From Streptomyces sp. LX-29 (GTDB taxonomy: Bacteria; Actinomycetota; Actinomycetes; Streptomycetales; Streptomycetaceae), in contig NZ_CP089746.1 of NCBI RefSeq assembly GCF_029541745.1, positions 6,457,559 to 6,521,558 on the forward strand: 64,000 nucleotides of DNA, given 5' to 3'. Under the pieces are notes generated by a model, which was given only the letters and a program-made list of their open reading frames with translations, was not told where the DNA came from and ran no database searches. The position numbers were made by a program, and so were the translations under genes. This document shows positions 1-9,850 of this stretch, one piece after another; the stretch's first letter is position 1, and every line of letters starts with the position of its first letter.

Positions 1-105
1 ACCGCTCGCGACCACGCACGCATCGGTGAGAGCCGGGGGGCCAGGGTGTCGCTGTTCGCACCGCTGCGCCGGCTGCGCCGCTCGCTGTTCGGTAATCGGG
101 GCTGA
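1..105 (+). CDS. C-terminal tail of an unidentified protein (partial)
   Basis: Frame 1 is open from the first base to a TGA at 103-105. It gives about 34 residues ending in an Arg/Leu-rich stretch (APLRRLRRSLFGNRG). The codon pattern is compatible with a Streptomyces coding tail, and a T-flanked hairpin at 318-335 could end the transcript. There is too little sequence to recognise a family, and a chance open frame is possible. Confidence 0.35.
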   Translation, partial: TARDHARIGESRGARVSLFAPLRRLRRSLFGNRG

Positions 106-426
106 TTTCCGCCCGACGCCCGTCGCTCCGCTGATCCCGCCCTTCGCGTCGATCCGCTGAGCGTGGTGGAGCCGGTCCCGCTCCCACCGGTCATCCGCGC
201 TCGCCGCGTATCACGTGATCATCATCACGTTTCAATCTTCGAACGCGGCCGTGGCAACGCGCGAACCGTCCGTCCGGACCGGCCACCTGATGGCCCAGCA
301 CGGAGGTCGGCCACCCGGCCGGCCCCGGGGCCGGCTTTCTTCGTATCAGCCGTCGTCGGTGGGCCACCGGGCCGGCGGCCCTCCTGCCGGCCGCCTCGGC
401 CGGCGTCCGGCGTCCGTCGTCCGTTG
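106..426. other. Intergenic stretch with an inverted repeat and a hairpin
   Basis: No convincing gene is seen in these 321 bases. Positions 213-230 hold a perfect inverted repeat, ACGTGAT-CATC-ATCACGT, in an AT-richer pocket that resembles an operator. Positions 318-335 hold an 18-bp GC palindrome followed by TTTCTT. Stretches at 340-420 are CCGGCC-rich without clear structure. Confidence 0.5.
318..335 (+). terminator. GC palindrome followed by TTTCTT
   Basis: GCCGGCCCCGGGGCCGGC is a perfect palindrome followed directly by TTTCTT on the + strand, as in an intrinsic terminator. It would serve the gene ending at 105, although the distance is long (over 200 nt). Read from the minus strand, it lies downstream of the GntR gene. 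Confidence 0.4.
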
Positions 427-1179
427 TCAGTTGTGGGCGTCCACCGTCACCGTGAACGAGAACCGGTCCCCCCGGTAGCGGATCCGCGCCACGTCCACCA
501 CCCGGCCACTCTCGTCGTAGGTCACGCCGGTGTAGTGGAGGATCGGGCTGAGGAGCGGGACGTCGAGGAGGCGGGCGGTCTCGGGATCCGCGAGACGCGC
601 CTCGACGGTGTCGGTGATGCGGCTGATCCGCACCCCGACCGCGTCGCGCAGCACCTTGGTCATGGGCCAGCGGGCCAGGTCCGCGAGGTCGATGCGCTCG
701 GCGAGTTCCGGGCGCACCAGGTTCTCCGCCCAGTTGGTGGGCTCGCCGCCGCGCTCGTCGGAGCGCAGCCGCCGATAGGCGACGGCCTCCTCCAGGTCCG
801 GGAAGTACTCGGCGAGCTCGCCGGGGACCGGCTCCGGGCCGTGGCCCAGGATCTCGGTGCGCTCGCCCGACTGCTGGGCCACGATCGCGTCCACCGAGCC
901 GAGCAGCCGCACGGGCGCGCCGCGCTGGGCGCTCGGCTCGATGAACGTTCCGCGCCGTCGGTGCCGGCTGATGAGCCCCTCGGCCTCCAGCTCCTTCAAC
1001 GCCTGCCGCATGGTGAGCACGCTCACGCCGTAGTGCTCGGCCAGCCGGTCCTCGGTGGGCAGTCGCAACGGCTCGTGCGGCCGGCGGCCGAGTATCGAGG
1101 CGCGCAGCGACTGCGAGACCTGGTACCACAGCGGGAGCTTGCGGTTGAGGGCGAGTGAGTCGGGGGCGAAGGTGGTCAT
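427..1179 (-). CDS. GntR-family (HutC/UTRA) transcriptional regulator
   Basis: About 250 residues. An N-terminal winged-helix GntR domain (roughly residues 8-75) contains RLPTEDRLAEHYGVS and the recognition helix TMRQALKELEAEGLI. It is followed by a UTRA ligand-binding domain that ends in a typical beta strand (FSFTVTVDAHN). The ATG at 1179 is preferred because GGAGG sits 7 nt upstream; an in-frame GTG at 1197 overlaps that site. The gene lies about 50 nt downstream of hmgA on the same strand, so it is probably co-transcribed and may sense a tyrosine or homogentisate catabolite. The ligand is inferred only from this neighbourhood. Confidence 0.9.
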   Translation of the reverse strand: MTTFAPDSLALNRKLPLWYQVSQSLRASILGRRPHEPLRLPTEDRLAEHYGVSVLTMRQALKELEAEGLISRHRRRGTFIEPSAQRGAPVRLLGSVDAIVAQQSGERTEILGHGPEPVPGELAEYFPDLEEAVAYRRLRSDERGGEPTNWAENLVRPELAERIDLADLARWPMTKVLRDAVGVRISRITDTVEARLADPETARLLDVPLLSPILHYTGVTYDESGRVVDVARIRYRGDRFSFTVTVDAHN

Positions 1180-1230
1180 CGAACGGCCTCCGGTCACGGA
1201 CGGGTTCGGTCACGCGCGTCCGCGCGGACC

Positions 1231-2571
1231 TCAGGGACGGAAGTGGCGCTCCAGACCCTGCCATACGTCGTCGTAACCCGTCTGGAGGTGGGGTGCCTCC
1301 GCCGCCTGTCGGGTGAGCGTCACCGGCCAGCGGGTCTCGAACATGAACGCCAGCCCGTCGTCGATCTTCTGCGGCGCGAGCTCGGCCGCGCTCGCCTTGT
1401 CGAAGGTGTCCCGGTCCGGTCCGTGCGCCGACATCATGTTGTGCAGCGAGCCGCCGCCGGGGACGAAGCCCCCCTCGCCGGCGGTCTTCGCGTCGTAGGC
1501 GCCCTCGATCAGGCCCATGTACTCGCTCATCACGTTCCGGTGGAAGTAGGGCGGCCGGAAGGTGTCCTCGCCGACCAGCCAGCGCGGTGCGAAGACCACG
1601 AAGTCGACGCCGGCGAGGCCGGGGGTGTCGGACGGCGAGGTGAGGACCGTGAAGATCGACGGGTCCGGGTGGTCGTAGCTGATGCTGCCGATGACGTTGA
1701 AGCGGCGCAGGTCGTAGACGTACGGGAGGTAGTTGCCGTGCCAGGCGACGACGTCCAGCGGGGAGTGGTCGTAGGTCGCGGACCACAGGTTGCCGCAGAA
1801 CTTGTTGACGACCTCGAACGGGCCCTCCACGTCCTCGTACGCGGCGACCGGCGCGAGGAAGTCCCGCGCGTTGGCCAGGCCGTTGGCGCCGATCGGGCCG
1901 AGGTCGGGGAGGACGAAGGGCCGGCCGTAGTTCTCGCAGACGTAGCCGCGGGCGGAGGCGTCCAGCAGCTCCACCCGGAACCGCACCCCGCGCGGAATCA
2001 GGGCGATCTGCCCCGGCTCGACGCTCAGCAGCCCGAACTCGGTGCGCAGCAGCAGCCCGCCCCGCTCGGGGACGATCAGCAGCTCGCCGTCGGCGTCGCT
2101 GAAGACCCGGTCGGTCATGGAGGCGTTGGCGGAGTAGAGGTGGATGGCCATGCCGGCGCGCTGGGTGGCGTCGCCGTTGCCGCCGAGGGTCCACAGTCCG
2201 GCCAGGAAGTCGGTGCCCGGCGCGGGGTCGGGCAGCGGGTTCCAGCGCAGCCGGTTGGGGTCGGGGGCGTGCTCGGCGAAGGGCGCGCCCCCGAGGGCGC
2301 CGTTGTCGACGCGGGTGAAGGGCGGGTGCGCGGCGGAGGGGCGGATGCGGTAGAGCCAGGAGCGGCGGTTGTGGTGGCGCGGCTCGGTGAACGCGCTGCC
2401 GCTGAGCTGCTCCGCGTAGAGCCCCAGGGGGGCCCGCTGGGGTGAGTTCCGGCCGATGGGGAGCGCGCCGGGAACGGCCTCGCTGCTGTGCTCGTTGCCG
2501 AATCCGGAAAGGTGGGTCAGCCCCTCGGCCACCTTCCGCGCCTGCTCGTTCTCCGTGCCCGTACCGCTCAT
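1231..2571 (-). CDS. hmgA: Homogentisate 1,2-dioxygenase
   Basis: 446 residues, the usual size for the family. It opens the aromatic ring of homogentisate to maleylacetoacetate in the cytosolic phenylalanine/tyrosine breakdown route, using Fe(II) and O2. Diagnostic motifs include SGFGNEHSSEA near the N terminus, GNYLPYVYDLRRFNVIGS, YFHRNVMSEYMGL (His and Glu iron ligands) and MSAHGPD (third ligand). The start at 2571 faces a TetR gene across a 113-bp divergent region with a perfect inverted repeat at 2611-2634. No maleylacetoacetate isomerase or fumarylacetoacetase gene is in the window. Confidence 0.97.
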   Translation of the reverse strand: MSGTGTENEQARKVAEGLTHLSGFGNEHSSEAVPGALPIGRNSPQRAPLGLYAEQLSGSAFTEPRHHNRRSWLYRIRPSAAHPPFTRVDNGALGGAPFAEHAPDPNRLRWNPLPDPAPGTDFLAGLWTLGGNGDATQRAGMAIHLYSANASMTDRVFSDADGELLIVPERGGLLLRTEFGLLSVEPGQIALIPRGVRFRVELLDASARGYVCENYGRPFVLPDLGPIGANGLANARDFLAPVAAYEDVEGPFEVVNKFCGNLWSATYDHSPLDVVAWHGNYLPYVYDLRRFNVIGSISYDHPDPSIFTVLTSPSDTPGLAGVDFVVFAPRWLVGEDTFRPPYFHRNVMSEYMGLIEGAYDAKTAGEGGFVPGGGSLHNMMSAHGPDRDTFDKASAAELAPQKIDDGLAFMFETRWPVTLTRQAAEAPHLQTGYDDVWQGLERHFRP

Positions 2572-2610
2572 CGCGTACTCCCGCCGTCGTCCAGCGTTGC
2601 CTGTCGGACC

Positions 2611-2634
2611 ATTCCTATGTCAGACCATAGGAAT
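2611..2634. promoter_or_regulatory. Palindromic operator between hmgA and the TetR gene
   Basis: ATTCCTATG-TCAGAC-CATAGGAAT is a perfect 9-bp inverted repeat with a 6-nt spacer. It lies midway between the divergent starts of hmgA (2571) and the TetR gene (2685). GTCGGACCAT and GTCAGACCAT also form a direct repeat across it. The best guess is a TetR operator that controls both genes. Confidence 0.7.
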
Positions 2635-2684
2635 CGAAACGGTGCCCGTCAACGAGTACCTCTGCGACCAGGCAGGATGGGGGG

Positions 2685-3326
2685 ATGTCAACACCGCAGC
2701 CCCAGCCGCCCCTGCGTCACGCGCCGATACAGCGACGCAGCGCCGAACGCCTCGGTCGGATCCTCGACGCCTGCGCCGAGCTCCTGGACGAGACCGGTTA
2801 CGACGACCTGAGCACCCGCGCGGTCGCCGAGCGGGCCGGCGTGCCGATCGGCTCGGTCTATCGCTTCTTCGACAACAAGCGAGCCATGGCCGAGGCGCTG
2901 GCGCACCGCAACCTGGACGAGTACGCCGCTCGCATCACCGAGCGGCTGACCCAACCCGGGGCGCCGGGGGCCGACGGCGACTGGCGTCCGATGATGGACG
3001 TGGTGGTCGACGAGTACCTGGCGATGAAGCGGTGCGCACCCGGCTTCGGCTTCGTGGAGTTCGGCAGCCCGGTGCCGGTGGGCGGCGTGCCCGAGGGGCC
3101 CAACCACCTGGTCGCCGATCGGCTGCGCACGCTGCTGGCGGAACGGCTCGATCTCGACGACAGCGGCGAGCGGGGCGAGCGGCTGCGGGTCGCCGCGCTG
3201 CTGGCGGTCGAGGCCGCGGACGCGCTGCTGCGGCTGGCGTTCCGGTCCTGCCCGGACGGGGACCCGGTGATCATCGCGGAGACCAAGGAGCTGCTGCGCG
3301 CGTACCTCGCGCGGGTGCTGGAGTAG
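2685..3326 (+). CDS. TetR-family transcriptional regulator
   Basis: 213 residues. The N-terminal helix-turn-helix is clear: ILDACAELLDETGYDDLSTRAVAERAGVPIGSVYRFF, spanning roughly residues 27-65 (read here as two adjoining pieces, ILDACAELLDETGYD and TRAVAERAGVPIGSVYRFF). The rest is a helical ligand-binding domain with no recognised ligand. ATG follows GGATGGGGGG. Divergence from hmgA and the palindrome at 2611-2634 suggest that it controls itself and hmgA. The effector is unknown. Confidence 0.9.
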   Translation: MSTPQPQPPLRHAPIQRRSAERLGRILDACAELLDETGYDDLSTRAVAERAGVPIGSVYRFFDNKRAMAEALAHRNLDEYAARITERLTQPGAPGADGDWRPMMDVVVDEYLAMKRCAPGFGFVEFGSPVPVGGVPEGPNHLVADRLRTLLAERLDLDDSGERGERLRVAALLAVEAADALLRLAFRSCPDGDPVIIAETKELLRAYLARVLE

Positions 3327-3569
3327 CGCGGGCGGCGCCGCGCGCGCCCGTGGCCGGAGCCGGAGCCGCCGCGCGCGGAGGGGGTCGTTCACCGAGGCGG
3401 CGGCGCCGGCGGCCGGGGCCGCGGCGGCGCGCCGGCCCCCACCCGATGACCTGCACTTTTGCGCTTATTGCTCACGCGTCAAGACCTTGTTGGCCCCGAT
3501 GCGCCGCACCTAACGTCACCTCGACCGCCAAGCCCCGGTGGAGTTCACAGGTGAACGTGAGGTAACCCC

Positions 3570-5189
3570 ATGCTGACTACGCTCGGCTTCGTCATGATCG
3601 GCACCTTCCTGGTGCTGATCATGATGAAGAAGATGTCGCCGATGGCGGCGCTGGTGCTGATACCGGCGCTGTTCTGCGTCCTGGTGGGGAAGGGGGCGCA
3701 CCTCGGCGACTACGTCATCGAGGGCATCGGCGGCCTCGCGCCCACCGCCGCGATGCTGATGTTCGCCATCATCTACTTCGGGGTGATGATCGACGTCGGC
3801 CTCTTCGATCCGATCGTCCGCGCCATCCTGCGGTTCTGCAAGGCCGACCCCATGCGGATCGTGGTGGGCACCGCGGTGCTCGCCGCCGTGGTCTCGCTGG
3901 ACGGCGACGGCTCCACCACGTTCATGATCACGGTCTCCGCGATGTACCCGCTCTACCGGCGGCTGAAGATGAGCCTCGTGGTCATGACCGGCGTGGCCGC
4001 GATGGCCAACGGCGTGATGAACACCCTGCCGTGGGGCGGCCCCACCGCGCGTGCCGCCACCGCCCTCAAGCTCGACGCCAGCGACATCTTCGTCCCGATG
4101 ATCCCCGCGCTCGCCGTGGGCCTGCTCTTCGTCTTCGTCCTCTCGTACGTCCTCGGCCTGCGCGAGCGCAGGCGGCTCGGCCTGCTCACCCTCGACGGCG
4201 CGCCGAAGGCCGCGGAGGTCGACGAGGTCGACGAGGCCGAGGAGGCAGCGACGGTCGGCGCCGGGAACGTCACCGCGGCGACCGGGGCGGCCGACTCCGG
4301 GAAGGTGCTGGTGCGGGCCGGATCCGGCGGCTACGGCGCCCGGGCCCGGACGACCGGGCCGACCGGCGGCGCGGGCGACGGCGTCGACGCCGCGCCGCAC
4401 GAGGCGAGCGAGTGGGACGGCGAGGGCGACGGTCCGTGTGGAGCGGGCGGCGACACCTCCGACGGCGACGCCTCCGACGGCGACGCCTCCGACGGCGACG
4501 CCTCCGACGGCGACACCTCCGACGGCGACACCTCCGACGGCGACGGCTTCCAGGGCCTCGACCCCCGCCGGCCGACCCTGCGCCCCAAGCTGTACTGGTT
4601 CAACGCCGGGCTGACCGTCACGCTGCTGACCCTGATGATCATGGAGACGCTGCCGATCCCGGTGCTCTTCCTGCTCGGCGCCGCCGTCGCGCTCACCGTG
4701 AACTTCCCGCACATGCCCGATCAGAAGGCCCGCATCGCCGCCCACGCCGAGAACGTCGTCAACGTCTCCGGCATGGTCTTCGCCGCCGCTGTCTTCACCG
4801 GCGTCCTCACCGGCACCGGCATGGTCGAGCACATGGCCCGCTGGCTCGTCGACGGCATCCCCGACGGCCTCGGCCCGCACATGGGCATCGTGACCGGCGT
4901 GCTGAGCATCCCGCTCACGTACTTCATGTCCAACGACGGCTTCTACTTCGGCATCGTGCCGATCCTCGCCGAGGCCGGCGCCGCGCACGGCGTCGACTCC
5001 ATGGAGATCGCCCGCGCCTCGCTGGTCGGCCAGGCGCTCCACATGTCGAGCCCGCTGGTGCCCGCCGTCTATGTGCTGGTCGGCATGGCGAAGGTGGAGT
5101 TCGGCGACCACACCCGCTTCGTGGTGAAGTGGGCCGCCCTCACCTCGCTGGTCGTGCTCGCCGCGGGGGTGCTCTTCGGCATCATCTGA
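3570..5189 (+). CDS. CitMHS-family divalent metal-citrate symporter with an acidic repeat loop
   Basis: 539 residues against about 430-460 for the family. It is an integral membrane carrier expected to import citrate complexed with Mg2+ or Ca2+ together with protons. CitMHS features are the N-terminal helix MLTTLGFVMIGTFLVLIMM, VSLDGDGSTTFMI, NTLPWGGPTARAA and, in the second half, YFMSNDGFYFGIVPI. The extra length is a central cytoplasmic loop (about residues 205-340) with acidic, glycine-rich sequence and six SDGDA/T repeats (4452-4547). The start has GTGAGGT upstream. The MFS gene begins 2 nt after its stop codon. Citrate specificity is inferred from the family. Confidence 0.9.
   Translation: MLTTLGFVMIGTFLVLIMMKKMSPMAALVLIPALFCVLVGKGAHLGDYVIEGIGGLAPTAAMLMFAIIYFGVMIDVGLFDPIVRAILRFCKADPMRIVVGTAVLAAVVSLDGDGSTTFMITVSAMYPLYRRLKMSLVVMTGVAAMANGVMNTLPWGGPTARAATALKLDASDIFVPMIPALAVGLLFVFVLSYVLGLRERRRLGLLTLDGAPKAAEVDEVDEAEEAATVGAGNVTAATGAADSGKVLVRAGSGGYGARARTTGPTGGAGDGVDAAPHEASEWDGEGDGPCGAGGDTSDGDASDGDASDGDASDGDTSDGDTSDGDGFQGLDPRRPTLRPKLYWFNAGLTVTLLTLMIMETLPIPVLFLLGAAVALTVNFPHMPDQKARIAAHAENVVNVSGMVFAAAVFTGVLTGTGMVEHMARWLVDGIPDGLGPHMGIVTGVLSIPLTYFMSNDGFYFGIVPILAEAGAAHGVDSMEIARASLVGQALHMSSPLVPAVYVLVGMAKVEFGDHTRFVVKWAALTSLVVLAAGVLFGII
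4452..4547 (+). repeat. 15-bp in-frame tandem repeat encoding SDGDA/T
   Basis: About six copies of tccgacggcgac(g/a)cc sit inside the CitMHS gene, coding residues about 295-326 of its central loop. The copies are nearly identical, so the repeat is young or actively homogenised. Confidence 0.9.
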
Positions 5190-5191
5190 CC

Positions 5192-6532
5192 GTGCCCGTC
5201 CCCGCACCCGACGACGACCCGGCCCCCGGCCCCCGCTCCGGCGGGGGCCGGGGCTGGCTGCTGCGGCTGGTCCTCGCCTTCACCTTCGCCCAGGGCGCGG
5301 TGAGCATGGCCCGGCCCGCGGTCTCCTACCGGGCGCTCGCGTTGGGCGCCGACGCCCGCGCGGTGGGGGTGATCGCCGGGGTCTACGCGCTGCTGCCGCT
5401 CTTCGCCGCGGTGCCGCTGGGGCGGCGTACGGACCACGGCCGGTGCGCCCCGCTGCTGCCGGCCGGCGTCGCGCTGATCGCGCTCGGCTGCGCGCTCAGC
5501 GGGGCGGCCCGCTCGCTGCCCGCCATGGCCGCCTGGAGCGGGGTGATGGGGCTGGGCCACCTCGCCTTCGTGATCGGGGCGCAGTCGATCGTGGCCCGGC
5601 AGAGCGCCCCGGCCGAACGGGACCGCGACTTCGGACACTTCACCATGGGCGCCGCGCTCGGCCAGCTCATCGGCCCCGTCGCCGCCGGGCTGCTGGTCTC
5701 CGAACACGACGGCGCCCTCGCCCGCACCAGCGCGACCGCCCTGTTCGCCGCCGCCGCGGTGGCCGCCTGCTCGGTCGTCTCGCTGCACCGCGTCGAGCAC
5801 CGCCCGGCCGCGCCCGGCGCCCCCGGGCGGGCGGCGGCGGAGGCTCCCGTCGAGGGCGGAGCCGCGCGCGTGCCCGTCGCGCGCATCCTGCGCACACGTG
5901 GCGTGGGCTCGGGGATTCTCATCAGCCTCGCCGTGCTGTCCGCCACCGACGTCCTCACCGCGTATCTGCCGGTCGTGGGCGAGCAGCGGGCCATCTCGCC
6001 CACGGTCATCGGCGTGTTGCTCGGCCTGCGCGCGGCGGCCACGGTCGCCTGCCGGCTGGTGCTGGCCCCCATGGTCGCGCTGCTGGGGCGCCCCGGGCTG
6101 CTGATCGGGAGCTGTCTCGGGGCGGGGCTGCTGTGCGCGAGCGTGGCGCTCCCGCTGCCCGTGTGGGCGCTCGGCGTGGTGCTGGCGGCGCTGGGCTTCT
6201 GCCTGGGGGTGGGCCAGCCGCTGTCGATGAGCACGGTGGTGCGGGCCGCGCCCGGCGGTGCCCGGAGCACCGCGCTGGCGCTGCGCCTCACCGGCAACCG
6301 GCTGGGGCAGGTCGCCGCCCCCGCCGGGGCCGGGGCGCTGGCCGGAGTGGCGGGCACGGCCGCGCCGTTCGTCCTGCTGGGCGGGGTGCTCCTGGTCTCC
6401 TCGGCGGTCGCCGCCCGGCTGCCGGGGGAGGCCCGGCGCGGACCGGGCGGGGAGGGCGCGCGGGCCGCGACCGATGAGGGGCGCCCGGCGGAAGCGTCCC
6501 CGCGGGCGCGTCGCCGTCGCACCATGGGCTGA
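5192..6532 (+). CDS. MFS transporter
   Basis: About 446 residues with 12 predicted hydrophobic segments. An MFS motif-A-like loop (PLGRRTDHGR) follows the second segment, and a hydrophilic loop lies between the two halves. The GTG at 5192 is chosen because it lies 2 nt after the citrate carrier's stop codon, fits translational coupling, and opens directly into MVPVPAPDDDPAPGP before the first membrane helix. The frame stays open far upstream only as an antiphase reading of the carrier gene. The substrate is unknown. Co-transcription with a citrate carrier is suggestive but not diagnostic. Confidence 0.85.
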   Translation: MPVPAPDDDPAPGPRSGGGRGWLLRLVLAFTFAQGAVSMARPAVSYRALALGADARAVGVIAGVYALLPLFAAVPLGRRTDHGRCAPLLPAGVALIALGCALSGAARSLPAMAAWSGVMGLGHLAFVIGAQSIVARQSAPAERDRDFGHFTMGAALGQLIGPVAAGLLVSEHDGALARTSATALFAAAAVAACSVVSLHRVEHRPAAPGAPGRAAAEAPVEGGAARVPVARILRTRGVGSGILISLAVLSATDVLTAYLPVVGEQRAISPTVIGVLLGLRAAATVACRLVLAPMVALLGRPGLLIGSCLGAGLLCASVALPLPVWALGVVLAALGFCLGVGQPLSMSTVVRAAPGGARSTALALRLTGNRLGQVAAPAGAGALAGVAGTAAPFVLLGGVLLVSSAVAARLPGEARRGPGGEGARAATDEGRPAEASPRARRRRTMG

Positions 6533-6649
6533 TTGAGGGATTATCAGCCTACTCATGGCGTTTGGTCGCTTTTCGACGGCCGTGCCGTGCCAGGTTGTCG
6601 GATGACTGATCCATATGACAATCCTCACGGGCTGTTAAGGAGCATGCGT

Positions 6650-7624
6650 GTGACTACCTCACTACCCCTGCCCACCGTCGGTGCCCGTGGCGCGGCCGTG
6701 CTGGCCGCCCTGGCCTGCGGAGGCGGCGCCGCCGTCCTCGCCGCTCCGGTCGCCGTCGCCGCGCCGGGCGACAACGGCGTCATCGCGGTGCACAGCGCCA
6801 GCACGCCCATCGCCGAGCAGCGGAACGAATCCAAGGTCTGCGGCTTCTACCTGGCCGGATACGGATTCGAGAAGGTCCCCGAGGTCACCTGGGCGATCAC
6901 CCCCATCGCCCGCAGCGCCGGCGCGCGCGGACTGTCCGGGCAGATCAGCCTGGCGGGCGGCACCGGCCGCACCACCAACCTCACGCTGCCGGACGGGCAG
7001 TACCGGCTCAACTGGAACTTCGAAGGCCAGACCGCGCCGTCCAAGCGCCAGTCGTTCGCCGTCGAATGCTCCCAACAGCGCGAGCAGCAGGAGCTGCCGC
7101 AGACCGGCCAGCAGGGCGCGGGGCAGAGCGGCAGCCAGAACGCCGCGCCGGACCGTCCGCAGAACGCCCCGACCACCACCTCCGACGCCGCGACCGGCAC
7201 CACCCCGCGCACCGCCCCCGGCTCCGTCGCCCAGCGGGACGCCTCCGCGGCACCGCGGGACGCCCGGCGCGACGACCCGGACGAGAGCTCCCGCGAGGAG
7301 GAGCGGGACGAGGAGCGGGACGAGGACCGCGACTACCCGCGTGACGACTTCTACGACGACACGGACGGCGGTGCGTACGACGACCGGGACACCACGGACG
7401 ACGAGGGCGGCTACGACTCGCTGGAGGGCGAGTACGACGAGAGCGGCGACGCCCTCCCGCCGCACGGCCCCGTCGGCGCCGGCGGTGGCGGCGCGGCGGA
7501 GTCCGAGGGGAGCACCGCTCCCTCGGCGACCCTCGTCGGCGGGACGCTGGCGGTCGGGGCGCTGGGCACCGTCGGGCTGATCCTGGCCCGCCGCTCCCGC
7601 CGCCGCTCGCATGGCGCGGCCTGA
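6650..7624 (+). CDS. Secreted, membrane-anchored surface protein upstream of sortase
   Basis: About 324 residues. A signal peptide (hydrophobic AAVLAALACGGGAAVLA, then PVAVAAPGD) leads to a compact domain with two Cys (about residues 60-142). An LPQTG follows at about 149-153, then a Gln/Pro/Thr-rich region and a long Asp/Glu/Arg-rich region (about 220-275). A C-terminal helix GGTLAVGALGTVGLILA ends with RRSRRRSHGAA, like a sortase sorting tail. GTG 6650 is preferred because AAGGAG lies 7 nt before it; ATG 6644 is only 1 nt from that site. It overlaps the sortase gene by 14 nt. Function is unknown; it is plausibly the sortase partner. Confidence 0.8.
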   Translation: MTTSLPLPTVGARGAAVLAALACGGGAAVLAAPVAVAAPGDNGVIAVHSASTPIAEQRNESKVCGFYLAGYGFEKVPEVTWAITPIARSAGARGLSGQISLAGGTGRTTNLTLPDGQYRLNWNFEGQTAPSKRQSFAVECSQQREQQELPQTGQQGAGQSGSQNAAPDRPQNAPTTTSDAATGTTPRTAPGSVAQRDASAAPRDARRDDPDESSREEERDEERDEDRDYPRDDFYDDTDGGAYDDRDTTDDEGGYDSLEGEYDESGDALPPHGPVGAGGGGAAESEGSTAPSATLVGGTLAVGALGTVGLILARRSRRRSHGAA

Positions 7625-8258
7625 CGCCCGGCCGACGCCGCTCGGCCAGGGTCGCGTCAGCCGGGTACTGCTGACGGTCGGCGCGATCCTGGCCCTGGTG
7701 GCGGGCGGTTGGACGCTGTACCACTCGTCGGCGCCGGTGGTGGCCGTCGACGCCGCGCCGGTCAGGCCGGCGCATCCGCCCCTGCCGCGCTCGCCCGCCA
7801 CCACGATCTCCATCCCCGCCATCTCCCTGGAAGCACCGGTGGTCCGGCTCGGCCTCGACCGGCAGGGCCGGCTGGCCACCCCGCCGATGAACGCCCCGCG
7901 CCAGGCGGGGTGGTACGAGCGCGGCGCGTCCCCCGGCGAGCCGGGCACCGCGCTGATGGTGGGGCACCGCGACACCCGTACCGGCCCCGCGGTCTTCCTC
8001 AACCTGGCCCAACTGCGCCCTGGCGACGAGATCGACGTCGACCGCGCGGACCGCAGGACCGCCGTGTTCACCGTCGACGCCGTGCGGACCTACCGCAAGG
8101 CGGAGTTCCCGGACGCGCAGGTCTACGGCCACACCGACCGCCCCGAACTGCGGCTCCTCACCTGCGGCGGCCGCTTCGACCCGAAGACCGGCTACGCCGC
8201 AAACATCGTCGTCTTCTCCCACCTCACGGGGGTGCGGCCCACGGCGGACCGCACCTGA
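7611..8258 (+). CDS. Class F sortase
   Basis: 215 residues. An N-terminal membrane anchor (VLLTVGAILALVAGGWTLY) precedes an extracytoplasmic beta-barrel domain. Family motifs are MVGHRDT with catalytic His119, LLTCGGRFD with catalytic Cys185, and the NIPAISLEAPVV-type opening strand (here SIPAISLEAPVV). Sortases cleave a sorting motif and attach the protein to the wall or another acceptor. Size and the TCGG-F motif match the small actinobacterial class F group. The start lies inside the upstream surface-protein gene, so the two are coupled and are probably enzyme and substrate. Confidence 0.93.
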   Translation: MARPDARPTPLGQGRVSRVLLTVGAILALVAGGWTLYHSSAPVVAVDAAPVRPAHPPLPRSPATTISIPAISLEAPVVRLGLDRQGRLATPPMNAPRQAGWYERGASPGEPGTALMVGHRDTRTGPAVFLNLAQLRPGDEIDVDRADRRTAVFTVDAVRTYRKAEFPDAQVYGHTDRPELRLLTCGGRFDPKTGYAANIVVFSHLTGVRPTADRT

Positions 8259-8338
8259 GCCCCGCCCCCCTCGGGGCCGCTCCGGCCGCAACGTGACCGA
8301 GGGCACGTCACGTTGTGCCGTGGCCCGCTGGCACCCGA

Positions 8339-8357
8339 AAACTACCGGCGTTAGTTT
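8339..8357. promoter_or_regulatory. 19-bp palindromic operator upstream of the aldehyde dehydrogenase gene
   Basis: AAACTACCGGCGTTAGTTT is an inverted repeat around a central G with one mismatched pair. It lies about 50-70 nt before the aldehyde dehydrogenase start. The same architecture occurs at 11864-11882 beside the TetR gene, which makes that TetR the likely ligand of both sites. Confidence 0.7.
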
Positions 8358-8413
8358 GGCTGAGACAGCGGCTCGCTGACGAACCCACAGCGCCGAAGGG
8401 TGACGAGGTGACG

Positions 8414-9832
<1,419 letters not shown>

Positions 9833-9850
9833 GCCGGCCGCGGCGCCCAC

